DNA of 64,000 bases, from the NCBI GenBank assembly GCA_018343915.1, contig JABRWF010000006.1, positions 186,001-250,000 on the forward strand, written 5' to 3'. Shown piece by piece: positions 38,801 through 48,793 of the stretch. Under the pieces are notes generated by a model. It was given only the letters and a program-made list of their open reading frames with translations. It ran no database searches and was not told the DNA's origin. The DNA comes from Agroathelia rolfsii. Its lineage: Eukaryota > Basidiomycota > Agaricomycetes > Amylocorticiales > Amylocorticiaceae. Within the stretch, counting starts at the first letter, position 1. The number at the start of each line of letters is the position of its first letter. The translations under genes and the position numbers were made by a program.

Positions 38801-39604
38801 GAAGCTCCACTTTATGTTAGACTACCACCCCAAGGGCGATGGACAGACAGAACAAGTCAACCAGACACTAGAACAGTACCTCCGCATGTACTGTAACTAT
38901 CAACAGGATAACTGGTCCGAGCTGCTTCCGATGGCGGAATTTGCATATAACAATGCCCCAAGCGAGTCTACCGGGGTGTCTCTGTTCTTTGCCAACAAAG
39001 GCTACAACCCCTCTACTATCTCCGTTCACCCGGAACAAGACATCACCTCCGTCCGCGCCCTCAAGTTTGCAGTCGACCTGGATAGCCTCTACCAGGAGCT
39101 CCGCACCCAGCTCTCCACCGCTCAGCACTGATACCAGGCTCCGGCAGACAAGAAACGCCTCCCGGCCCCGACTTCAAAGTTGGCCAGCAAGTATTTGTCC
39201 GCGCAAAGTTTTTCCACACCACTCATCCGTCCAAGAAGCTTTCCAACAAGTACCTAGGGCCCTACGAGATCATAGCACAAGCCGGGTTGTCCTCCTTTAC
39301 TCTCCGCCTCCCCAATTCCATGTGCTCGGTGCACCCAGTCTTTCACGTTTCCCAGCTCGAGCCTACTCCACCAAACACCATCCCAAATTGCACACAACCT
39401 CTGCCACCTCCGGTGGAAGTTGACGGAGAGGTGGAGTACGAGATCTCCAAAATCCTGGACTCCAAGATCGACAAGCGCCGCCGTTGCAAGTTGATGTACC
39501 GAGTGCGATGGGCGGGTTATAAAGGAACTCCGGATGAAGAAGACTGGCTACCCGCAACTGAACTCGCACATGCACAGGAGTTCGTCTCCGACTTCTACTC
39601 TTAA
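35889..39604 (+). pseudogene. B1 pol: protease, reverse transcriptase, RNase H, integrase, chromodomain
   Basis: Ty3/gypsy chromovirus polyprotein. Frame 0 shows the aspartic protease motif VDSGSS (Asp codon 36057), a Ser/Pro repeat linker, reverse transcriptase with the YLDD box at 37221-37232, RNase H (ETDASDYA, about 37660-37690), integrase H2C2 finger (about 38370-38490), and integrase core with MDFIE (about 38565) and the final Glu region. Stops at about 36936, 37935, 38121, 38574 and 39129 each look like a C-to-T or G-to-A change. One missing base near 39165-39173 shifts the end into frame 2. There the chromodomain (EYEISKILDSKIDKRRRCKL, VRWAGYKG, WLPATEL) is intact. The second catalytic Asp of integrase reads Asn (38742-38744). 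Confidence 0.9.
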
Positions 39605-39816
39605 TACCCCATCAAGCCAGGCCCCCTAGACAAGATCTAATTCCCCTCTCTGCTCCTTCCGGCTCCGCACTTTTGCACCCTTTTTCTGATTTCCATTTCT
39701 TTTACTTTTATTCATTCCTACTTTCCATACTCTTTTACTTTTTTCATTCCGACTTTCAAAAAAGAAAAATAAAATAAAACAAAAAAAAAAATTATTATCA
39801 ACTACTGTACATATAA

Positions 39817-40812
39817 TTAATCTTCCCCGTCCTCCGACTCCTCTGTTAGGTCCTCCGCCACTCCGCCCTCAGTCGCGTCAATCTCTGCTGCCGCCTCGTC
39901 GTTGTCTACTGCTGCACCCACTTTGTCCCTTTTCTCTACTGCGGGTGTGGCCATGTGACCCCCCCTCCACTCCTCCGTGTCGACCAACCTCTCTAGCAAC
40001 TGCACCAACAGCCTGGAGCAGTTCTCCAGAACCCTCCGGCTGGCTACAGCCTCCCTCAACAAGGCCTGCTGGATGGAGACAAGCTCCGCCAATCCCAAGA
40101 CCTCCACCCGCCTGCGTGTCTGCTGGCGATGACTCCCCTCTGCAGCCTCCGCCACCTTCGACACCTTTGCCCTCGCCTTCTCCTTGGTTCACGTGCCCGT
40201 GGTCCGCAATAATGCGTCGTCATCCATCTGGCATACCTTATGCCTTTTGCAGTACGGCTGGCATGACTGCCGTGACCCCTCTACGTACCACATGCACATG
40301 ACACCCCTCCTCCGATAGGTCTGACATGTCCGCCCCTGTACAACAACATTAGTCACAAGTCACCAAGGGGAGGAGTAACGTACCGGCACCTCCCTGACTA
40401 CAGTACCCGCAGCCTCCATAACCCCAACTACCTGACAACGCTTGACGGAAGGTACCTCTGGCACCTCCACATTGGACCCCTCCGACGCCCCCTACAGTCG
40501 TCAAACGTGTTCCTCGCGCTTGCGCTCGTACTGCTCCCTAGCCTCCACATGCGCGCGCTGCTGACGCTCCTCCCACTCGTACATCTCCCTCTCCTCATGC
40601 TCGAGCCGCTCACGCTCCTCCCGCTGGCACTGCTTGCATGCTTTCTGCTCGCGTCTCTCCCTCTCTTCATGTGCCTTCTGCTCTATCTCCTCGCGCTCCT
40701 TCCTCTCACGCTCCTCACGTTTGCGCTGTTCTTTCCGCTGCCTTGCAGCTGCCAGTTGGGCCTCTAGGACCGCGATATTGGCATCAAGCTCACGAGGGGA
40801 AGACATTGGCAA
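39817..40812 (-). pseudogene. Antisense spliced gene of element B: coiled coil plus Zn2Cys6-like cluster
   Basis: Runs opposite to gag-pol between the chromodomain and the 3' LTR. Exon 1 40812-40384 (143 codons), 48-nt intron 40383-40336 (GTACGT donor, CTAAT branch, ACAG acceptor), exon 2 40335-39817. Both exons are in one phase, 315 codons, broken only by TGA 40501-40503, TAG 40495-40497 and a TGA near 40198 (Arg/Gln codons changed by C-to-T). N-terminal about 100 residues are an Arg/Glu-rich coiled coil starting MSSPRELDANIAVLEAQLAA. Then come cysteines (or Tyr replacing Cys) spaced C-x2-C-x6-C-x10-C-x2-C-x6-C, a Leu-rich helix (SIQQALLREAVASRRVLENC, LLVQLLERLV) and the acidic end EESEDGED. 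No function is known to me. The plausible role is regulatory or nucleic-acid binding. Confidence 0.75.
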
Positions 40813-40964
40813 GCAAAGCTAGTAGGTGGTGGTAGTGGTGGTGGTGTGGTAACAAGAGTTGGTTGTTGATGACCCTGCACACGCGCGCAAATATGGACCC
40901 ACACAAACTATTTTTGTACTTCGACACTAATACAGCTACTAGTTCTTCGAGGGCTTAGGACCTA

Positions 40965-40976
40965 AAGGGGGGACAC
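40965..40976 (+). promoter_or_regulatory. Polypurine tract of B1
   Basis: AAAGGGGGGACAC-type purine run directly before the 3' LTR, the usual primer for plus-strand synthesis. It is mirrored at 22264-22276 in B2. Confidence 0.75.
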
Positions 40977-41577
40977 TGTCACGACCCCCTCTGCGCACAA
41001 GTGGCTCCTACTCTGACATTTCCGACATGTCCCCACTTACCCTCGCCCACTACTATCCAACAGCCAAAGATACCTCTCCGGCTCCCAACTTCCGCTCTCT
41101 GCCCTCCGTAATTCAGGTGTCAGAACCAGCGACCCCTTGCTCGGCGCCCAACCGGAGTCCCGGAGTCTTTTTCTCTTCTTACGTATCCTGTTTTCCCATC
41201 ATTTTCCCCACACGTTCTGGTACCCTTGTTCACATAGATAGTTTTGGCCCATTTGTGCCCCGTATTCCATTTCCCACTCTCCGTCTCACTTCATTTCTAT
41301 TCCTCTTGGTATCCTCCTGCTACTATAGTATTTATACCGACCTAGTATGTACCTAGCTACCTTAGTTCGGAAATCAACTTAGTTCCCCTTCTCCTGTCTG
41401 ACTCCTGTCCCGGACCGCAACTAGGCAAGGGCCTGACACATATATCTTGGCCAAGTCCGGTCACCCCTCTCCTTTCCTATCCACTCTCCCATCTCTACTC
41501 CTGTTCACTCCATCTCCGCTTCCGTTCCGCTCCACCCCTTCCCTTTTCTGCTATTCCCGTCCGTCCAAGACTTAACA
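40977..41577 (+). repeat. 3' LTR of B1
   Basis: 601 bp, TGTCACGACCCCC to AGACTTAACA. Same length as the 5' LTR but with scattered differences, so the insertion is not brand new. Confidence 0.9.
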
Positions 41578-41582
41578 GGTAC

Positions 41583-41954
41583 ATACTAGATTGGTATAAA
41601 TACTATAGTAGTAGAAGGATATCAAGAGGAATAGAAATAAAGTAAGACAAAGGGTGGGAAATGGAATACAAGGCATGAATAGGCCAAAACTATCTATATG
41701 AACAAGGGTACCAGAATATATGAGGGAAATAATAGAAAGATAGGATATTTGAGAAGAGGAAAAGACTCTAGGACTCTAATCAGGCACCAAGCAAGGGATC
41801 ACTGGTTTCAATGCCTGAATCACAGAGGGCAAAGAGCAGAAGTTGGGAGCCAAAGAGGTGTCTTTAGTTGTTGGATGGTAGTGAGTGAGGGTGAGTGGGG
41901 ACATATTAGAAATGTCAGGGCAGAAACTACTTGTGTACAGAGGGGGTTGTAATA
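41583..41954 (-). repeat. 5' LTR of element B2, second part
   Basis: Continuation of 32715-32942 beyond B1. Ends GGGGGTTGTAATA and is followed by the target duplication TAGCT. Confidence 0.88.
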
Positions 41955-42419
41955 TAGCTACTTATTAGATACAAAGCACTATTATACTTACCTAAAGATA
42001 AAGAGAATGAATCTAGGGTCTTCAGATAGAGGCACTATAGGGTTATATACTATTTCTACCTGATCTGTGTACTAGTATATAGTCTGTGCATAGAGGTGCT
42101 AAGTATGATGTAATATTGTACTATAGTAAGTCTATAATGGTATTATACTCTAGACCCATGCTCTAGACCTACTTACATAACAAGTCACATAACTAGTGGT
42201 AACATGATGGCTAGTCACATGATGACTAATCACATAACTTTGCTTAGTCATCAAAGTACTTATGTAATATCTACTTATGTAATCTACATATTATATATTA
42301 AAAAATAGAGAAAAATTGGAGAAAAATCAGAAAAATAATGAAAAATCTTAAATAAATTTATAATACAACAAGCAACTCATAACATTACCCTCTTTTTAGG
42401 GGCAATCCACCTTAGGTTG

Positions 42420-45400
42420 CTATTCTGTTAAATTATCCCAATTTTGAAATGGTAAAAGTTTAAATACTGCTATATTGATTTTTCTTGGTACACTAGGATT
42501 AGCTTTATAAAAGTCTCTAATTGCATTATTTACATGCATATCAGATTCCCTTACCCAGGTTTGTTTTTCTAGGTAGCCTTTCCATATAACCAAGAATTCT
42601 AGCTTTCCTCGGCATAATCTAGAATTAAATACCTCTTCCATTTCATACTCTTTTTCTCCCTCTACTTCTACTAAGGGCAAAGGTTTCTGGTGTTAGTCTG
42701 AGGCATAGTGTAGTTTTAGTAGGTGCACATAGAATACATTATGGATCTTGAGGTTAGTTGGTAGTTCCAGCTAATAGTTTAGGTTGTTTAGTTTTTTCTC
42801 TACTTTATAGGGTCTAATCTATTTTTGCCTCAATTTTTTGGATGGTCTATCAAGTTTCAAATTTCATGTGTTAAGCCATACTTCCTGTTCTTCTTCAAGA
42901 TCCAGGAATATCTTTCTTCCTTTATTGTATGATTGTTCTATTTGTTCCCTAGCTAAATATAATGCTACTTATACTTCCTTTTACACCTTCTTTGTATTTT
43001 TAATCTAGTTGAAAGCTCCCAGTGTGGGGTTTTGAATATCCCTAGCTTCCTAGTTTGGCATATAACTATAGGTGAGTTTGAAGGCACTAGAACATATGCT
43101 TTCATTCTTTCTATTATTATGCATAAATTCTGTATATAGAAGTAGGTCAACCTAGTTTGTTTACCTATAGTTATAGAAGATCCTTAGGTATTGTTCTACC
43201 TCTTGGTTTACTTGCTCAGTTTGTCTATCACTTTGTAGGTGATAAGTAGTAGATAGTGCTATTTTTATGTGTAAACTGTGCATATATATCTTTTATAACT
43301 TAGCTAGTAAATTGAGAGCTACAATCCAAGGTCTATATTGAGGGAATGTCATATAACTTGAATACATTTTTTATATAGAGATTGGCCATATCTTTGGCAG
43401 TAATATTTTTATTAGTGAGTATAAAGTATGCCAATTTTATTAGCTGATCTACTACTACTAGGATTGAATCAAACCTATGTGACTTGGGTAATTTTACAAT
43501 TAAATCCAATGTAACATATTCCCATGGCTTTCCTGGTATAGGAAGAGGTTGGAGAAGTCTAGGTAATGCTTGTCAACTTGGTTTGTTTGCTTGGCATAGT
43601 AGATATGAGTCTATATACTGGTTTATTTCTTTTGTCATGTTGATCCAGTAGTAGTTTCTGCTGATGAGTTCCAAAGTCTTGGTGTGTCCTGGGTAGCTAG
43701 CTAAGGCAGAGTTATGGTATTTTGCCATAATCTTTTCTTTTATTTCTTTTCTTGGAGGTACAAATACTTTTTCTCTGTATAATACTAGGCCATCCTCTGT
43801 TTCCCAATCCTGTAATCCTAGGGTAATCCTTCTTGGACCAATCTTGACAATTTGGTAGAGAGATTCCAACAACTTGGTGCTCTCCCTCTTGATATCTACT
43901 AAAATTTCTTTTTCTCCTTCAACCAAGATATATCCTCTTTTAGCCACCATAACTTTAAAGTGGGAGGGTTGGAGTACCGTAATGTTAAGGTTATCCTGGG
44001 AGTCTTCCATATAAAAATCTAGTCTTTAAGATAGGGCATTAGCTCTTCCATTTGTTGATCCTTTTTTATAATAAAGCATGAAATTATACTCTTGTAGGAT
44101 CCAGTACTAACATGCTTGTCATTAGCTAAGATGCTGACTAGTTGCCCAATACTCTAGATTCTTATGGTTGGACTAGATTTCTATTGGTTTGGGTAACTCA
44201 ATAACATAATGTTGCTATTCTTCCAATGCTTGGATAATTGCCAGCATTTCCTTATCCTAGATATTGTAATTTTGCTGAGCATTGTTCATGGATTTGGAAT
44301 AGAAGGCAATTGAGTACCATTTACCATTGTCTTATAATTGAGAGAACACTCCACTAGTAGTATAACCAAAGGCATCTGTTTTGATTTGACTTACTCTTTG
44401 GTAATCATAAATTACAAGTACAGGTGCCATAGTGAATGCTTTTTTCAGTTTGTCAAATGAATCTTGCTCCTCTTTTTCCTATTTCTAAGTGCCTTTGCCT
44501 ATAAGTCTATCTAGAGGCTTGGTGATATCACTAAAGCCCTTAATGAACTGCCGATAGTAATTTGCTAGACCTCTGAATTTTTGTACATCTTTGACTGTTA
44601 TAGGGATTAGCCAGTTAAGAATAGCCTATACTTTATCATTAGTTATTTGGACATGGTTGTAGCTAATAATTACTCCTAGAAATTCTACTTCTGGTACTTC
44701 AAACAAGCACTTATCCAAATTAGCAAAGAGATCATTTTATGCTAATTGTTTAAGTACCTTATGTACTAGTTGTCAGTGTTTCTTTAGCTTGGCAATAGTA
44801 ATAATGTCATCAATATATATATATACTAACCCTTGCATAATTAGATCTGCAAATATTTTGTCCATCATAGCTTGGAAGGTAGTGGGGGCATTATATAGAC
44901 CAAATGTCATAACAAGGGGTTCAAATAATCCTCAAGGAGTTATAAATGCTGCTTGCTCTTAGTATTCATTCTTTATGAGTACATTGTTATATCCCCATTG
45001 TAAGTCTAATTTGGAAAATATTCTAGCCCTTAAGAGTCTATCAACAATAGAAGAGATGAGTGGAAGTGGATAAGAATTTTTTATAGTGATATTATTTAAT
45101 TTGCAATAATCTACTATAGGCCTAAGTTTCCCATTCTTTTTAGGGATAAAGAAAAATGGAGAGGCATAAGGGCTTTGGGATTTTCTTATATATCCCTTAG
45201 CTAGATTCTCTTCTAGGTATATACCCAACTCCTTCAATTCCAGGATAGATAGTGGGTATACCTTTGTTCTTTTCATTTCTGCTCCTTCTACTAGTTCAAT
45301 TTTATAATTATATAGTTTACTAGTTAGAAAATACTAGAAGTCTATTTCTGAAAAGACTTTGGCATATTCTTGGTATTGGGGTGGTAAACCCAGGGTTGCA

Positions 45401-45880
45401 GCCAGTTGTGAAGGAGAATCCTCATCTTTTAGCAAATCATCCATTAGAATAACATGTCCTTTTTTCCAGTTGATAAGGGGGTTTTCTAGTTATAACCAAT
45501 CAATACCCAAGATTATATTTTCCATACTAATATTGACTACTAAAAAGACCAAACGTTGTTGTTCCATACCAATTTAGGTTAAAAGGATTGCATATTCTGA
45601 AATGAAGCCTATTGCATTGGGTGAATTATCTATATTATATAGAGGAATTTGTTTTTGTAATTTTAATGTTTTTATTTTATTTTTTTCTATGAATTTTTTA
45701 TTGATAAATGTAGAAGAAGCACCAGAATCAATCATTGCAGATACAGAAATTATTAAAGAATGTCCATGGAACATAAGGGGAATCTTTAGGTGTTGTCCAT
45801 TTATACTATGTACAGAGGAAGAAGAAATTGAGAAAGAAGAAGAAATAGAGAAGGATGAAATTTTGTTTTGTACATATTAG
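42420..45880 (-). pseudogene. E pol relic: protease, RT, RNase H, integrase, chromodomain
   Basis: Separate open pieces show each domain. Protease with SAMIDSGASSTFI (45574-45774). RT N-terminus (44959-45276) with the FFFIPKKNGKLRPIVDY segment, and the YIDDI catalytic box at about 44808-44825. RNase H TDAFGYTTSG at about 44370-44400. Integrase zinc-binding segment (43573-44010) with SYPGHTKTLELI and a decayed second Cys pair. C-terminal chromodomain (42420-42680) with YEMEEVFNSR, LVIWKGY and TWVRESD. Breaks between pieces are stops and small indels. Confidence 0.82.
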
Positions 45881-46781
45881 TTAGAAGCATTAGCCTCATA
45901 CTCTGACCATTCTAAAAACCCAATTTGTCTTTAAGGGCTGCAATCATCTAGCCCTATTCTTGCAGCATATTGAGTATGTCTTGCTGTATCATAGTGAATA
46001 AATTTTGGCCATCCACTGCTAGTTGTCATGAGATCCTCATAACTTAGCCAAACCTAACCAGACTAGCCTGGAAGGCTAGCAAAGGAACCATACTAATATC
46101 TTTATCCTCCCCTAGCTAGGAGGTACTATCTATGTTTTAAGACCTAAATGCAAGGTCTCCCACAAGTAAGGTCACTTTCCCAAGCAACACTCAATAATCT
46201 AGTATCTTTACAGTCCCTTAACTAGATGGGACTTGTTTATATCCCCTTAACCTTAGGGTCCAGGTATATTATAATGGTAGGAAGAGTAATAAAACATACA
46301 AAAGAGAGAGTGGGGATAAGTGTAAGTAAGCACCACTAAGGGACAAGGCATAGCACAGCTCATATAGATTGCTGACTAGCATACTCCTCTTATAAGCTCA
46401 TATAGGTAGCTGCAAGAGAAGAAGCCCAAAGAAACTAAGACAGAGTACTAAGCACAGAGCAAAGCACTAAGGCAGACAAGTAATAAGGGCAGAGACAAAG
46501 ATAAAGACAAAGTGGTCAAGCTGGATTGCAAAGGCCCTAAAGGCAGGCCTTTATATACTAGTTACAAGTATTCTAAGAATAGTCCTTAACTCCACATCAA
46601 GGGAAATAGAAGAAAGGAAAGGAAAAGGATCAATGGAGTTAGAACAAAAGTATAGTATGAGAAAAGATCAAAGATGAAAGAAGTATCAATGATTAAAGAA
46701 GAAAATCAATGATGTACATCAAAAGATCTAGAATCATATCTAAATGTAATATAGTACCATGTAAACAATACAACAAGAAAC

Positions 46782-47643
46782 TGTCACAGGTCTATAAACT
46801 ATAACTATGAGCACTATGAATACTATGAAGGATTACTATAGAAAAGACTATTAAAAATACTTAGCAGTAAACAATGGGTTGTAAAGCCTAATCCAAGGCT
46901 AGTAGTAATGCTCTTAGGGTTTCCAACCCTAAGGTTAACTATAAAGAAGTGTACTATGACTTTGACAACTATAATAACTATGGCTATGACTTGGGACAAT
47001 AAGAGTGGTACAATAGGGGCTTAGGGGCGTAAAGAGAGCCTGGGACAATGAATAACAATGATAGTATTGATAAAAGAGGTCTGTGAGATAGGGAACATCT
47101 CTTGGACCTTAGTAACTTAAATACATAATTGTATACTATTGTTCTCCTACTTTGGTACGCTTTTCTAGTTACTAATCCTTACCAAATGATCCAATATCAT
47201 TCCTAGGTTCTTCCTTGATTGTTTCAATGATTATCATGATGTATTGCAGTTCCTGTGTAACTGTGATAGTGCCTGAAGATGGGGAATGCAAAGTTACGCT
47301 CTTTTGTGTGATGTGACGTGTGACATATCACAACCAGCGCAATAGTGAAAAGGAGCAGAAATAATAATATACCTGTTTCTAAGCCTTAGGCTTAGAATTG
47401 AGCTTTGACCAAATGATAAACTATGGTTTACTGTGATATACTATGACTTATAGATAATATACTGTGGATATATTATGTATAATAGCCTCTACAACATGAT
47501 TTGTAGCTTGATAATAATAATAATAAATACTTGAGTGATTTCATGGTTATCTTGAGTGTATACTGAATAAACCTGGGTATATGCTTGGTAGACATGATTA
47601 AATGCTATAGTGTCTATGGCATGGTATAACTATAGTTGTGACA
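46782..47643 (+). repeat. Solo LTR, family D
   Basis: 862 bp, TGTCACAGGTC to TAGTTGTGACA, with perfect target duplication GAAAC (46777-46781 and 47644-47648) inside element E. Confidence 0.9.
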
Positions 47644-48793
47644 GAAACTAGAAAATAAAGAAGTATATCCTGTATACTCAAATCAAAAGATAAAAACATA
47701 AGAAAAATAGGGAAAAATAAGGAAAAATTAGAGGCATACTGCCAACCCATAGAAACATATCTGTTTATACAGAAAATATGTCAGCCATCCTACAATAGCA
47801 TGTCTGCCATCTCATAACACTAAGTATTGGCATTGGTGTTATCAATGAAGCCACAGCTACCTTTTAAAATAGGTTATTAGTCTTAACCCTGTCTACTTTT
47901 GGGCTTTGACAATCCCATGCAATATATCCCTTCTTTTGACAGTTGTAACATACAATGTCATTTTGTCAAAAGGGGTTGTTAGATGTTGTAGCAGATTGAT
48001 TTTGTATTATAGCTACTTGCAACGGGGAGGATTGCTAGGCAGATCCTGCACTCATAAATGGGTTTTTTGATGGCTTGGGTTTCCCTCCCAAGATGGTAGC
48101 TAAGATATCTATTGTGTCAGGATTACTATGCTGGAGGTCTATTTGTGGGTTATTGTTATACCAAAATCTATGGCTGGATAACATTTCTTCCTTTATGAGG
48201 TTTACTTCTGTATCATATATAGTACTTATGAGGAGTTGCAGGGTAGAGGTATCTCTATCCTAACCTATGATGATATGTCTAAGTTTAACATTCATCCTCT
48301 CTAGGTATTTTTCCCTGAGGTTATTATTGGATAACCCTGTTTTTCTCCCTAAAAGCATAAAGGCCATCCCAAAGTTTCTTATAGAGGTAGTCCCTTGTTT
48401 GAGATTTTGCAGCTAATCTCTTGCTGCTACTTTTTCATCAAATGCCCCAAATAAGGTTTTAAAACTTTGTAGTACTTCCACAAATACTACCAGTCCTTCT
48501 GCCCTTGTTCCTTCTTCAGCCCATCTTATTTCATTATACCATAAGCTAGACTATGCTGTTGCACCATCTACTATTAAGCCTAGGAGGTACTTGACTTTTT
48601 TCTCCTCTGTCATATATACCCTTGGATTAAGTTCCAGATGGGCTTGGAATTTCTAGATAAATTGGTAAAAATTAATCCATTGTCTATCAAAGGTAGGAGG
48701 TGGGTGACTAATTTCTTTGGGTTTTGCTTGTAACTCTTGCTAATTTTGGATCCATTACATTATAGTGGTTTGATTTGCTACTAGTATTTGCAG
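47644..48793 (-). pseudogene. E gag relic with zinc knuckle
   Basis: Translated in one minus frame it shows a retrotrans_gag-like region (WINFYQFI, KFQAHLELNP, RAEGLVVFVEVL) and a knuckle CYNCQKKGYIAWDC at about 47925-47966. In the knuckle the expected His has become Tyr (CAT to TAT). Several stops interrupt it. The N-terminus is lost at the LTR-A junction. Confidence 0.75.

Larger units (their letters stand above)
32943..41577 (+). mobile_element. B1: full-length Ty3/gypsy chromovirus of family B
   Basis: 8.6 kb with 601-bp LTRs at both ends, perfect target duplication GGTAC (32938-32942 and 41578-41582) and the order gag, protease, RT, RNase H, integrase, chromodomain. An antisense gene lies before the 3' LTR. 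A 1025-bp solo LTR-C interrupts gag. It is the least decayed element of the window, but gag and pol carry at least eight in-frame stops and one frameshift, so it is not autonomous. It sits inside the 5' LTR of its own older relative B2. Confidence 0.93.
21664..41954 (-). mobile_element. B2: full-length, decayed Ty3/gypsy chromovirus B, broken by nested insertions
   Basis: Both LTRs and a perfect target duplication TAGCT (21659-21663 and 41955-41959) mark one ancient insertion into the 3' LTR of element E. Reading on the minus strand: 5' LTR 41954-41583 plus 32942-32715; gag 32714-32414 and 29935 to about 28900; pol about 28900-28204, 27362-27129 and 26265 to about 25390; antisense gene (on +) 22432-22836 and 24663-25239; 3' LTR 22263-21664. 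Inserted later: LTR-A at 22837, 27363 and 29936; an LTR-C at 26266; and the younger copy B1 at 32943. Compared with B1, CpG sites are mostly TpG/CpA and no long frame survives. Confidence 0.88.
19634..42384 (-). repeat. 3' LTR (family A) of chromovirus E, split by nested insertions
   Basis: The LTR can be followed in four pieces: 19634-19810, 20416-20635, 21529-21663 and 41960-42384, together about 957 bp, the standard family-A length. It abuts a purine-rich tract (minus-strand AAAAAGAGGGTAA, at 42385-42397) directly inside the element, as expected for a polypurine tract next to a 3' LTR. Interruptions are a solo LTR-B, a solo LTR-C and the whole element B2. Confidence 0.8.
42385..48793 (-). 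mobile_element. E: internal region of a decayed Ty3/gypsy chromovirus with family-A LTRs
   Basis: Minus-strand order from right to left: gag with zinc knuckle (48793-47644), a linker with an LTR-D insertion (46782-47643), protease, RT, RNase H, integrase and chromodomain, ending at a polypurine tract next to the LTR-A at 42384. Its protein sequence differs clearly from element B. The gag start and primer-binding region are missing, because two family-A LTRs recombined at 48794-50644. The element is strongly AT-shifted and riddled with stops. Confidence 0.85.
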
